The notes beneath the pieces were generated by a model. It saw nothing but the letters and a program-made list of their open reading frames with translations. It did not search any database and was not told where the DNA came from. Positions 17,302 to 25,425 of a stretch of DNA of 64,000 nucleotides are shown here, one piece after another. A program made the position numbers and the translations under genes. Source of the DNA: Flavobacterium piscis (GTDB lineage Bacteria > Bacteroidota > Bacteroidia > Flavobacteriales > Flavobacteriaceae); assembly GCF_001686925.1 (NCBI RefSeq), contig NZ_LVEN01000046.1, positions 186,001 to 250,000 on the forward strand, in the 5' to 3' direction. The stretch's first letter is position 1. Each line of letters begins with the position of its first letter.

Positions 17302-18516
17302 ATGCTAGATATCCAAAAAATAAGAGCTGATTTTCCGATACTTTCGGAAAAAGTAAACGGAAAACCATTAGTATATTTCGATAACGGGGCAACCTCACAG
17401 AAACCACAAATTGTGATCGATGCGATTGCGACCTATTATCAGGAAATAAATGCCAACATTCACCGTGGTGTTCACACACTAAGTCAATTGGCGACTGATG
17501 CTTACGAAATTTCAAGAGTAAAAATCCAACATCATATCAATGCTAAGTTGTCTCACGAAGTACTTTTTACCTCAGGAACAACATTCGGAATCAATTTAGT
17601 AACGAATGGTTTTGCTTCAATTTTAAAACCAGGCGATGAAGTAATTGTTTCCTCTTTAGAGCATCATAGTAATATTGTGCCTTGGCAAATGTTGTGTGAG
17701 AAAACCGGAGCAACTCTTAGAGTTATTCCAATGAATGAAGACGGTGAGTTGATTATGGAAGCTTTTGAGGCTTTACTTTCAGAAAAAACTAAAGTTGTAA
17801 CTGTAAATCATATTTCGAACGCATTAGGAATCATCAATCCTATAAAATATATGATCGAAAAAGCACACGCTGTTGGCGCTGCAGTTTTGATCGATGGTGC
17901 GCAGGCTGTTCCGCATTTAAAACCGGATGTTCAGGATTTAGATTGTGATTTTTATGCCTTTTCGGGACATAAAATGTGCGGTCCGACCGGAACTGGAATT
18001 TTATACGGAAAAGAAGAATGGTTAAACAAATTGCCTCCTTATCAGGGTGGCGGAGAAATGATCAAAGAAGTTACTTTTGAGAAAACGACTTATGCTGATC
18101 TTCCTCATAAATTTGAAGCCGGAACTCCAAATATTGCCGGCGGAATTGTTTTAGGAACTGCTGTTGATTATTTAAACAACATTGGTTTCCATAACATTCA
18201 AAAACAAGAAGAAAAATTGCTAGAACATGCTACAAAGCGTCTTTTAGAAATAGAAGGTCTAAAAATTTACGGAACCGGAAAAAATAAAGCTTCTGTAGTT
18301 TCGTTTAATATAGATGGAATTCATCCTTACGATATTGGTTCAATTATCGACAAATTAGGAATTGCAGTTAGAACCGGACATCATTGTGCACAACCCATCA
18401 TGAACTTTTTCTGCATTCCCGGAACAATCCGTGCTTCGTTTTCTTTCTACAATACAATAGAAGAAATTGATGCAATGGTTGAAGCGGTGAAGAAAGCAAA
18501 AACCATGTTAAGCTAA
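17302..18516 (+). CDS. sufS: Cysteine desulfurase SufS (class V aminotransferase fold)
   Basis: A 404-residue group II cysteine desulfurase. The PLP lysine is Lys224 in SGHKMCGPTG, and the persulfide-forming cysteine is Cys362 in RTGHHCAQP, followed by the short group II loop. It removes sulfur from cysteine and hands it to SufE. sufE lies two genes downstream, with a small lipoprotein gene between. The gene starts after its own likely promoter. Confidence 0.97.
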   Translation: MLDIQKIRADFPILSEKVNGKPLVYFDNGATSQKPQIVIDAIATYYQEINANIHRGVHTLSQLATDAYEISRVKIQHHINAKLSHEVLFTSGTTFGINLVTNGFASILKPGDEVIVSSLEHHSNIVPWQMLCEKTGATLRVIPMNEDGELIMEAFEALLSEKTKVVTVNHISNALGIINPIKYMIEKAHAVGAAVLIDGAQAVPHLKPDVQDLDCDFYAFSGHKMCGPTGTGILYGKEEWLNKLPPYQGGGEMIKEVTFEKTTYADLPHKFEAGTPNIAGGIVLGTAVDYLNNIGFHNIQKQEEKLLEHATKRLLEIEGLKIYGTGKNKASVVSFNIDGIHPYDIGSIIDKLGIAVRTGHHCAQPIMNFFCIPGTIRASFSFYNTIEEIDAMVEAVKKAKTMLS

Positions 18517-18523
18517 AAAAATT

Positions 18524-18949
18524 ATGAGAATACTATCTTTATTGCTTTTAACGATTTTCATCGGAACAAGCTGCTCTAGCCAAAAAACGAGCGATATGAC
18601 ATCAACACAAATGGAATATTCGGCTGTTTCAAGAGGCCTGTATAAATTGGTAATTGTTCAAAATAAAACAGTTTCGGTTACCAATGGTAAAAATACGCAG
18701 CCAGTAGTAACTAACTTAAGTGACGCTCAATGGAAAGAGATTGTAGCGGAATTTTCGAAAATTAATTTAGAAAGTATTCCAACATTAAAAGGACCTACTG
18801 AAAAACGTTTTTATGATGGTGCCGCGATTGGAAATTTAAAAATAGTTCAGAATCAGAAGATCTACGAAACGCCAGGTTTTGACAATGGCTATCCTCCTAA
18901 GGAAATAGAAAAATTGGTAAATTTGCTCGTAGGTTTCACGAAAGAATAA
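18524..18949 (+). CDS. Small lipoprotein of unknown function between sufS and sufE
   Basis: A 141-residue protein with a lipoprotein signal ending GTSCSSQ (Cys17). The mature part is a small mixed alpha/beta domain with MEYSAVSRGLYKLVIV, a WKEIVAEF helix and a conserved-looking YETPGFDNGYPPKEIEKLV end. I do not recognise the family. It starts 7 bases after sufS and ends 2 bases before sufE, so it is co-transcribed with a cytoplasmic pathway although it is predicted to be exported. Confidence 0.8.
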   Translation: MRILSLLLLTIFIGTSCSSQKTSDMTSTQMEYSAVSRGLYKLVIVQNKTVSVTNGKNTQPVVTNLSDAQWKEIVAEFSKINLESIPTLKGPTEKRFYDGAAIGNLKIVQNQKIYETPGFDNGYPPKEIEKLVNLLVGFTKE

Positions 18950-18951
18950 TT

Positions 18952-19377
18952 ATGACAATAAAAGAAATACAAAACGAAATAATAGATGAATTCTCGATGT
19001 TCGACGATTGGATGCAACGCTACGAATACATCATCGAATTAGGAAAAAGTCTTCCTTTGATTCAAGAAGAATACAAAACAGAAGAGAATTTAATCAAAGG
19101 CTGTCAATCGAAAGTTTGGCTGCAAGGAGAACAAAAAGACGATAAAATTGTTTTTACTGCTGATAGTGACGCGATTTTAACCAAAGGAATTATCGCCATT
19201 TTAATTCGTGCGTTTTCGAATCAAAAAGCAGAAGACATTATAAATGCAGATACTCAGTTTATTGACGAAATTGGTTTAAAAGAGCATTTATCTGCCACTC
19301 GCGCAAACGGATTGGTTTCGATGATTAAAAACATCAAAATGTACGCTTTGGCTTTTGATTCTAAAAATAGAAATTAA
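18952..19377 (+). CDS. sufE: Cysteine desulfuration protein SufE
   Basis: A 141-residue SufE. The sulfur-accepting cysteine is Cys51 in LIKGCQSKVW, and the DWMQRYEYIIELGK start is typical. SufE receives persulfide sulfur from SufS and stimulates it. The gene lies 2 bases after the lipoprotein gene, consistent with one operon from sufS through DUF2480. Confidence 0.96.
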   Translation: MTIKEIQNEIIDEFSMFDDWMQRYEYIIELGKSLPLIQEEYKTEENLIKGCQSKVWLQGEQKDDKIVFTADSDAILTKGIIAILIRAFSNQKAEDIINADTQFIDEIGLKEHLSATRANGLVSMIKNIKMYALAFDSKNRN

Positions 19378-19406
19378 AATTTTTAAACATAATGTTTTTA
19401 ATATGA

Positions 19407-19468
19407 ACCATTAAGTTATTAAGTTTCATAAAGAAGTAGAAGCTTAATTTTCTTAATATCTTAATGGT
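19407..19468. repeat. Inverted repeat between sufE and the DUF59 gene
   Basis: ACCATTAAGTTATTAAG (19407-19423) pairs with CTTAATATCTTAATGGT (19452-19468) with one mismatch. It lies inside the operon leader between sufE and the next gene and could form a messenger hairpin. Confidence 0.65.
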
Positions 19469-19540
19469 ATAAAAAAAACACTTGCTGTTTAAATGAACTT
19501 ACATCACTTACATGGTGGAAAAAAAATAAAAACAAAGAAA

Positions 19541-19864
19541 ATGGAACAAGAAATAGACACAAACGAATTAGGAGAATCAATTGTAAAGGTTTTAAAAAGC
19601 ATTTACGATCCTGAGATTCCTGTAGACATATATGAGTTAGGATTAATTTATGACGTAATGGTAAATACAGATTACGAAGTAAAAATCCTGATGACATTAA
19701 CATCACCTAACTGTCCGGTTGCGGAAAGTTTACCAAGAGAAGTAGAAGAAAAAGTAAAAACAATCGAAAACATTAAAGATGTTGATGTTGAAATTACTTT
19801 CGATCCGCCATGGAGTAAAGATTTAATGAGCGAAGAAGCAAAATTAGAATTAGGAATGCTTTAA
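19541..19864 (+). CDS. DUF59/MIP18-family Fe-S assembly protein (SufT-like)
   Basis: I choose the ATG at 19541 (107 residues) over an upstream in-frame ATG at 19493, because the extra 16 residues are lysine-rich and not family-like. The family signature DPEIPVDIYELGLIYDV and the TSPNCPVAESLP motif with the conserved Cys are both present. Family members (SufT, PaaD-like) act in iron-sulfur cluster maturation. Position behind sufE supports this role. Confidence 0.92.
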   Translation: MEQEIDTNELGESIVKVLKSIYDPEIPVDIYELGLIYDVMVNTDYEVKILMTLTSPNCPVAESLPREVEEKVKTIENIKDVDVEITFDPPWSKDLMSEEAKLELGML

Positions 19865-19872
19865 TAAAATTT

Positions 19873-19925
19873 GTTTCAAGTTTAAGGTTTCAGGTTTCAA
19901 CAACTTGAAACCTGAAACTTGAAAC
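19873..19925. repeat. Inverted repeat of GTTTCAAG/CTTGAAAC words
   Basis: GTTTCAAGTTTAAGGTTTCA and following bases (19873-19900) fold back on TTGAAACCTGAAACTTGAAAC (19905-19925) with a very short loop and a 7-base extra in the left arm. It fills almost the whole gap between the DUF59 and DUF2480 genes. Confidence 0.75.
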
Positions 19926-19937
19926 TAACTTTTTCAT

Positions 19938-20447
19938 ATGGAAGAAATTATCAATAAAGTTGCCAATAGTGCCTTAGAAGTTTTTGATCTTGAGGATTAT
20001 TATCCAAAAGGAGCGCGTGTGCAAATTGACATTTCGCAATGGCTTTTAGAAGGATTTTTATTGAAAGAAAAAGACTTTAGAGAGCACTTAAAAAATCACG
20101 ATTGGTCGCAATATCAAGATCAATATGTGGCTATAAACTGCAGTACAGATGCTATTGTTCCTGCCTGGTCGTCTATTCTGGTAGCGATTCAATTAGCGCC
20201 TTATGCTAAAAAAGTAGTCAACGGAACTATCGAAGATTTAGATGCAAGCTTATATGAAGAGATTCTAAGCAAACTTGATTATTCTGACTACAAAAACAAA
20301 CCTGTTATTGTAAAAGGCTGTTCGAAAAAACCGGTTCCAACTCGCGCGTATATTTTAGCCGCAACTTACCTGCAACCTTTTGCAAGAAGTATTATGTATG
20401 GCGAAGCTTGCTCAGCAGTACCTTTATACAAAGAATCTAAGAAATAA
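19938..20447 (+). CDS. DUF2480 family protein
   Basis: A 169-residue soluble protein with the DUF2480 pattern: ISQWLLEGFLLKEKDFRE near the N-terminus, DQYVAINCSTDAIVPAWS in the middle, and VIVKGCSKKPVPTRAY near the end, with two conserved cysteines. The family is found in Bacteroidota and regularly sits at the end of suf gene clusters. A function in Fe-S assembly is suggested by context only. Confidence 0.88.
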   Translation: MEEIINKVANSALEVFDLEDYYPKGARVQIDISQWLLEGFLLKEKDFREHLKNHDWSQYQDQYVAINCSTDAIVPAWSSILVAIQLAPYAKKVVNGTIEDLDASLYEEILSKLDYSDYKNKPVIVKGCSKKPVPTRAYILAATYLQPFARSIMYGEACSAVPLYKESKK

Positions 20448-20492
20448 CTTTCTTTACGGTCGATAATCCCAAAGCTTTTAACGGTTTTTTAG

Positions 20493-20500
20493 TATATTTG
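20493..20500 (+). promoter_or_regulatory. Putative -7 box upstream of the DUF3078 gene
   Basis: TATATTTG fits TAnnTTTG and lies 25 bases before the ATG at 20526. No clear -33 element accompanies it. Confidence 0.45.
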
Positions 20501-20525
20501 TTCTTATACATTTAAACTATATACC

Positions 20526-21476
20526 ATGAGAAAGCTAACATTATTACTTTTTATTTTAGCGAACTTAACTTTTGTTCAAGCCCAAAATTCTGAAAAAGAA
20601 TTAATCCAAAACACTGAAAAAGCAGTAAAGAAAATTAATGATACTATCGAGGGAGAAGGCTGGAAAGCAAAAGGAACAGTTTCTCTTTTGCTAAATCAAT
20701 CGAGCTTTAATAACTGGATTGCAGGAGGTGAAGATAGCTTTTCAGGAACCTTGGGAATCAACTATGATTTCAATTACAAAAAGGACGATCTTACGTGGGA
20801 TAATAAAGTTTTAGCTTCTTACGGACTTTTACAAACTAAAAATGCCGACTACGAAAAAAAGACTGATGACCGTCTTGAATTCAACTCAATCCTTGGAAAA
20901 AGAGCTTTTGGTGAATGGTATTACTCTTATTTCGTGAATTTCAGAACTCAGTTTACAACCGGTTACTTATATGGCAAGGATGAGAACGGAAAGGAGATTA
21001 GAACAGAAAATACCCAATTTATGTCTCCTGGTTATCTTACTACAGGTCCGGGTATTTACTGGACAAAGGATGATAATCTAAAAATTAACTTTGCGCCTTT
21101 AACCTCGAAATTTACATTCGTAGATGGCGCTTATACTGCAGGAATCGACAGAGCAACGGGATTACCTTATGTAAGTGGTGATTATTTTGGTGTAGATGCT
21201 AATAAAACCATGCGTTACGAATTAGGTTTCTATGCATCGGTTTATTACAAATTGGCGATCATGACCAATGTAACTGCAGAGAATACTTTGAATTTATATT
21301 CTAATTATTTAGAAGATCCACAAAATGTAGATATCAATTACTCTCTGAATATTATCATGAAAGTAAACAAATTTTTATCTGCTAATTTATCCTTCCAGGC
21401 CATTTATGATGATAATGCTTTTCAGGGTTTTCAAACCAGAGAAGTATTTGGTTTAGGAGTTAATTTCGGATTCTAA
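20526..21476 (+). CDS. DUF3078 family outer membrane beta-barrel-like protein
   Basis: A 316-residue exported protein with a signal peptide to about residue 20 (TFVQAQ). The GWKAKGTVSLLLNQSSFNNWIAGGEDSFSG segment is the DUF3078 signature, followed by alternating amphipathic strands and a C-terminal aromatic strand ending FGLGVNFGF, as in outer-membrane barrels. Function is unknown. It lies behind the suf genes but has its own promoter box. Confidence 0.88.
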   Translation: MRKLTLLLFILANLTFVQAQNSEKELIQNTEKAVKKINDTIEGEGWKAKGTVSLLLNQSSFNNWIAGGEDSFSGTLGINYDFNYKKDDLTWDNKVLASYGLLQTKNADYEKKTDDRLEFNSILGKRAFGEWYYSYFVNFRTQFTTGYLYGKDENGKEIRTENTQFMSPGYLTTGPGIYWTKDDNLKINFAPLTSKFTFVDGAYTAGIDRATGLPYVSGDYFGVDANKTMRYELGFYASVYYKLAIMTNVTAENTLNLYSNYLEDPQNVDINYSLNIIMKVNKFLSANLSFQAIYDDNAFQGFQTREVFGLGVNFGF

Positions 21477-21484
21477 TCTGTAAA

Positions 21485-21628
21485 TTTTACCGCAAAGAGC
21501 GCAAAGATTTTTATATTACATTATCATAAAATTGCAAAGTTCGCAAAGCTAAATCAACATCCAGCTTTGCGAACCTTACATTTATAAATAAGCTTTGTAA
21601 AAAAACCTTTGCGCTCTTTGCGGTAAAA
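21485..21628. repeat. 22-bp perfect inverted repeat with nested arms
   Basis: TTTTACCGCAAAGAGCGCAAAG (21485-21506) is an exact complement of 21607-21628, with an inner pair of GCAAAGTTCGCAAAGCT and AGCTTTGCGAACCTT words. It lies between the convergent DUF3078 and hflX genes and shares words with 15615-15730. Confidence 0.85.
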
Positions 21629-21631
21629 ATT

Positions 21632-22864
21632 TTATTCTTCTTCTTCCTTCTCGATTGCATCTTTATAATCCGGATACAAGAATTTATTATATGGAAATCT
21701 CGTAATATGAATTTGTCTTACAGCTTCGTAAACTCTTTCTCTAAATTCTTCAAAATTTTCTTTATTGGTTGCCGAAATAAACAGTGCATTATCTTCGCCT
21801 AAACGATGCATCCAGGTACTTTTCCACTCTTCAAGTGTGTAATGTCTTGGCGTTTTTTCAGTCATTAAATCATCCTCATCGATTGTCAAGTGTTTGTAGG
21901 CATCAATTTTATTAAAAACCATAATAACCGGTTTTTCATTTGCTTTAATATCCTGCAAAGTCTGATTTACGGATGCAATATGATCTTCAAAATCAGGATG
22001 TGAAATGTCTACAATGTGCAATAACAAATCTGCCTCGCGAACCTCATCCAGTGTACTCTTAAAAGAATCTACCAATTGAGTCGGCAGCTTTCTGATAAAA
22101 CCTACTGTGTCTGACAATAGAAAAGGTAAGTTTTTAATCACTACTTTTCGAACTGTTGTATCAAGAGTTGCAAATAATTTATTCTCAACAAAAACATCAC
22201 TTTTACCTACTGCATTCATCAATGTCGACTTCCCAACATTGGTATATCCTACGAGAGCCACACGAACCATTGCACCACGGTTACTGCGTTGAACACCCAT
22301 TTGTTTATCGATCGTTTTTATTTTGTCTTTTAAAAGAGCAATACGATCACGAACAATACGTCTGTCTGTTTCAATCTCGGTTTCTCCGGGTCCACGCATT
22401 CCAATTCCTCCTTTTTGACGCTCAAGGTGTGTCCACATACCAGAAAGTCTAGGCAATAAATACTGACATTGCGCCAGTTCTACCTGCGTTCTTGCATACG
22501 AAGTTTCGGCTCTTTGAGCAAAAATATCAAGAATAAGGTGGGTTCTGTCTAAGATTTTACAATCTATAATTTTAGAGATATTTTTTTGTTGAGATGGCGA
22601 TAATTCATCATCAAAAATTAAAGTCGATATGTCGTTTTCTTTTACAAAAAGATTGATTTCTTCAATTTTCCCTGTTCCAACAAAAGTCTTAGGATTGGGA
22701 CGTTCCATTTTTTGAGAAAAGCGTTTAATAACTTCACCTCCTGCGGTAAAGGTCAAAAACTCCAATTCATCGAGATATTCGTTAAGTTTTTCTTCACTTT
22801 GATTTTGAGTCACGATACCAACAATGGCAGTTTTCTCAAAATTTATAATTTCTTTTTCTAACAT
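21632..22864 (-). CDS. hflX: GTPase HflX
   Basis: A 410-residue HflX. The N-terminal domain holds NPKTFVGTGKIEEI, the middle has GPGETEIETDRR, and the G domain shows G1 GYTNVGKST, G3 DTVGF and G4 NKID. HflX binds ribosomal subunits and helps rescue or split stalled ribosomes in other bacteria. No neighbouring gene is functionally linked. It converges with DUF3078 at a large inverted repeat. Confidence 0.96.
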   Translation of the reverse strand: MLEKEIINFEKTAIVGIVTQNQSEEKLNEYLDELEFLTFTAGGEVIKRFSQKMERPNPKTFVGTGKIEEINLFVKENDISTLIFDDELSPSQQKNISKIIDCKILDRTHLILDIFAQRAETSYARTQVELAQCQYLLPRLSGMWTHLERQKGGIGMRGPGETEIETDRRIVRDRIALLKDKIKTIDKQMGVQRSNRGAMVRVALVGYTNVGKSTLMNAVGKSDVFVENKLFATLDTTVRKVVIKNLPFLLSDTVGFIRKLPTQLVDSFKSTLDEVREADLLLHIVDISHPDFEDHIASVNQTLQDIKANEKPVIMVFNKIDAYKHLTIDEDDLMTEKTPRHYTLEEWKSTWMHRLGEDNALFISATNKENFEEFRERVYEAVRQIHITRFPYNKFLYPDYKDAIEKEEEE

Positions 22865-22966
22865 AGCTTTGAATAAGGTGCAAATTTAATGATTTGTAAG
22901 GTACTAATGCTTATAGAATTCCGTTTTTAAGTTCTATTTGAGAAATTAGTGTTTCTATAAAAAAGC

Positions 22967-23037
22967 AAACCATTTAAAAATTCAGAATTCTAAGAATTTA
23001 ATCTTAGCAAAACTTAATTTTTAAATGGCCTTTTTTT
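22967..23037 (-). terminator. Terminator-like hairpin after the 23051-23917 gene
   Basis: AAACCATTTAAAAATT (22967-22982) pairs with AATTTTTAAATGG and its T-run (23016-23037). Read on the minus strand the stem is followed by a T-rich tract. It lies 14 bases past the stop of the upstream gene and before hflX. Confidence 0.6.
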
Positions 23038-23050
23038 AAAGAAGTACGTT

Positions 23051-23917
23051 TTATTCGTAAATAAAAGTTTTTTCTGTTTTTACAATTCCGTTTTCTTCAA
23101 TCTGCGAACAAGAGATTGGAAAGTTTAGTTTATTGTATTTGTATTTTCTGCTCACACCCACTAAAACGGTAGATGACGGACTAAAGTTCATTTCGTTATT
23201 ATACGATATTGCTTCAAAACTAAACTCTTCTTCATGATACGAAATCATGGGTACAATTACTTTATAATTGTCACCAAACAAGCTCTGAACAATTAATTGA
23301 TCTACCGATTTTTTATCATCAAAAGTATAGGTTTTAGAAATTTTATCGCCTACCAATCCTTTGTGTTTTACAACATTATCATTTACGTAAACATATTCAA
23401 TTTTACCAATAATAGCCTTGTTTCTGTCTCTTGTAGTACGTCGTACAATAATACCGTTTTCTACGATATATTCGTTATCATCAACAACATTCTGGTGATT
23501 CGTACTCTTTTTGGTAATTACTTTTACTCGTGCTCCTTCGTAGCCAAAAGTTACTGTTTTGGTAATATAGTCATTACCTTCCTGGTATTTTTTAACGAAT
23601 TTTGTAATATTATTATCCGCATCGTAAGAGTAGTTTACGACTTCTTTCCATTCGCTTCCAATCTTATCTTTTACAGTCTTATCAAGCAATCCTTTTGTAT
23701 TGTAAAAAAAGTGCTGAACAACATCTGAAGTGGTGATAGTTTCTATTTTTCCGTCTTTAAAAACAACTGTTTTGTTGACAATTTCACCGTCTTTAGAATT
23801 TTGGTAATTTGTTTTTACAATATTGATTTGCTTTAATCTAACAGGGGCATTTTGATCCTGACTGTGCAACAAGCATGGAAAAACCATCATCATGATGGCG
23901 ATAAAGTAGGTTTTCAT
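23051..23917 (-). CDS. Exported protein of unknown function
   Basis: I choose the ATG at 23917, which begins a good signal peptide (MKTYFIAIMMM to LLHSQ); an ATG ten codons upstream would spoil it. The 288-residue product repeats short strands of the type FGYEGARVKVITKK, FFYNTKGLLDKTV and YSYDADNNITKF, like the YD/RHS-type beta-strand repeats found in many Bacteroidota secreted proteins. I cannot assign a function. Confidence 0.75.
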   Translation of the reverse strand: MKTYFIAIMMMVFPCLLHSQDQNAPVRLKQINIVKTNYQNSKDGEIVNKTVVFKDGKIETITTSDVVQHFFYNTKGLLDKTVKDKIGSEWKEVVNYSYDADNNITKFVKKYQEGNDYITKTVTFGYEGARVKVITKKSTNHQNVVDDNEYIVENGIIVRRTTRDRNKAIIGKIEYVYVNDNVVKHKGLVGDKISKTYTFDDKKSVDQLIVQSLFGDNYKVIVPMISYHEEEFSFEAISYNNEMNFSPSSTVLVGVSRKYKYNKLNFPISCSQIEENGIVKTEKTFIYE

Positions 23918-24055
23918 GTAGTATTTGTATTGATTTGGGATGACCAAAATACAAAATTCAATTAAATTTTAACAGTTTAAAACTTAAAAACAACACACAA
24001 TTAAATTATCATTTAAAAATCAGCACTTTAATTTCAGTTTTTAAAATTGAGCATC

Positions 24056-25405
24056 TTATTTTTCTCCAAAAATTTTAACATCATCAACCATAAAAGCGCC
24101 ATTCAATGTTTTATCCTTTCCTGAACCTACATATCGAAACGCAATATGAATATTTCCTGAATAAGCAGATAAATCTATTCCGCCGGAACTTATAAATTGT
24201 CTTGTTGGCGTTGACAACGAAGGTAAATTTGCTTCTAATTTTGTCCATTTTGCCTTTGTGACACTTGATCCGTCAAAATTAGTGGAGATATAAACTTCTA
24301 ATGCATTTAAGGGTGAATCGACTTTAAGATCGTGTTGGGCACTTCTAAAAGATAATACGGCATTTTTATACCCCGTCATGTTTATTTTGGGAGTGACCAA
24401 CCAGGCAACATTCTCTGCAGCGGTTGTACTGGTGGTGTTAAATTCTGCATACCCATTTCCGGCATACAACATACTTTTCCATATTTTTGAAGCTTTTTCA
24501 ACAATATTGCTCCAACCCGGCAGTGTAAAATTTACATTGTTTTTTACCGATTGAAAATCTTCTGCAAAAAACGGAACAGTTCTTTTTCCATTCATTACTA
24601 AATCTTTTTCTGACCTGATCATTAATTGATAATCCGATCCAAATTTTGTCAATATTCCTTTCACTTTTCCGCTTCCTTCGGGCACGACATGATCTGCAAA
24701 ACTGGCGTAACTGCTTGTTCTGAAAATAATCTGATTACCTGTTTTATCCCGTAAATTCCAATTGGTTGAACCTCCTACATTATTGGATTCTTCAAAATAA
24801 TGGCGACCAATTGCTTCTTCAGTAAATTGCACATCTTTTAGCTCAACCAAAGTATTGAGTTTATCATCATTTAGTGCTTCTTCAATAGAAATTGACTGAA
24901 CCAGTTGGCTTTCATCAATTACTGTGCAGGAAGCATTCAGAACATTTTTATAATCATTTTGTGAAACCCTGCCAATAGTGGGATCGCCAGCATTACTGAC
25001 GTACAGACTTCCAATTCGCATTCCTCCAAAATATAAATCTGTAAACTGGTTTTTAAGTTTTACATACACTTTATTTCCAATGCGAAAATCAATGTATGTG
25101 TTCGAAACATCAACAGGTATGCTAAATCCAATTGCAGGCCCTTTATCTGTTGCTAATGTTTGAAAAGAAATGGCTTTAAAAAAATTGCCTCCTTCATCAC
25201 TCGATACTACATAAGCCTCAATGATATCATTGTAATTATATTGTTTTGGAACTGAACCTGAAAGATCCTTAACTTTTAGAACCGATTGATTAACTGCTAA
25301 ATCAGGCTGTGTACATTCTAGCTTTGGAATTTCAACTTCATTATTACAACCATAAAAAAAGGAAATTGAAAACGCTAAAAAAGGGATTAAATATCTATTT
25401 TTCAT
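24056..25405 (-). CDS. DUF5689 lipoprotein with C-terminal choice-of-anchor J domain
   Basis: A 449-residue lipoprotein (FFYGCNN, Cys20). Residues 40-270 match the DUF5689 pattern, with an OB-fold-like strand series and LVELKDVQF; residues about 280-445 form a jelly-roll with PGWSNI, SFRSAQHD and FMVDDVKIFGEK, typical of choice-of-anchor J/MAM-like domains. It lies 20 bases downstream of a TonB-dependent receptor gene, so the pair probably forms an outer-membrane uptake or binding unit. No ligand is evident. Confidence 0.85.
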   Translation of the reverse strand: MKNRYLIPFLAFSISFFYGCNNEVEIPKLECTQPDLAVNQSVLKVKDLSGSVPKQYNYNDIIEAYVVSSDEGGNFFKAISFQTLATDKGPAIGFSIPVDVSNTYIDFRIGNKVYVKLKNQFTDLYFGGMRIGSLYVSNAGDPTIGRVSQNDYKNVLNASCTVIDESQLVQSISIEEALNDDKLNTLVELKDVQFTEEAIGRHYFEESNNVGGSTNWNLRDKTGNQIIFRTSSYASFADHVVPEGSGKVKGILTKFGSDYQLMIRSEKDLVMNGKRTVPFFAEDFQSVKNNVNFTLPGWSNIVEKASKIWKSMLYAGNGYAEFNTTSTTAAENVAWLVTPKINMTGYKNAVLSFRSAQHDLKVDSPLNALEVYISTNFDGSSVTKAKWTKLEANLPSLSTPTRQFISSGGIDLSAYSGNIHIAFRYVGSGKDKTLNGAFMVDDVKIFGEK

Positions 25406-25425
25406 TTTGAATGTGTTTTTAGAAT

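Noticed and set aside
19493..19540. Upstream ATG extending the DUF59 protein by 16 residues
   Set aside because: The added residues are His/Lys-rich and unlike the family; the ATG at 19541 follows a purine-rich stretch and begins at the usual place.
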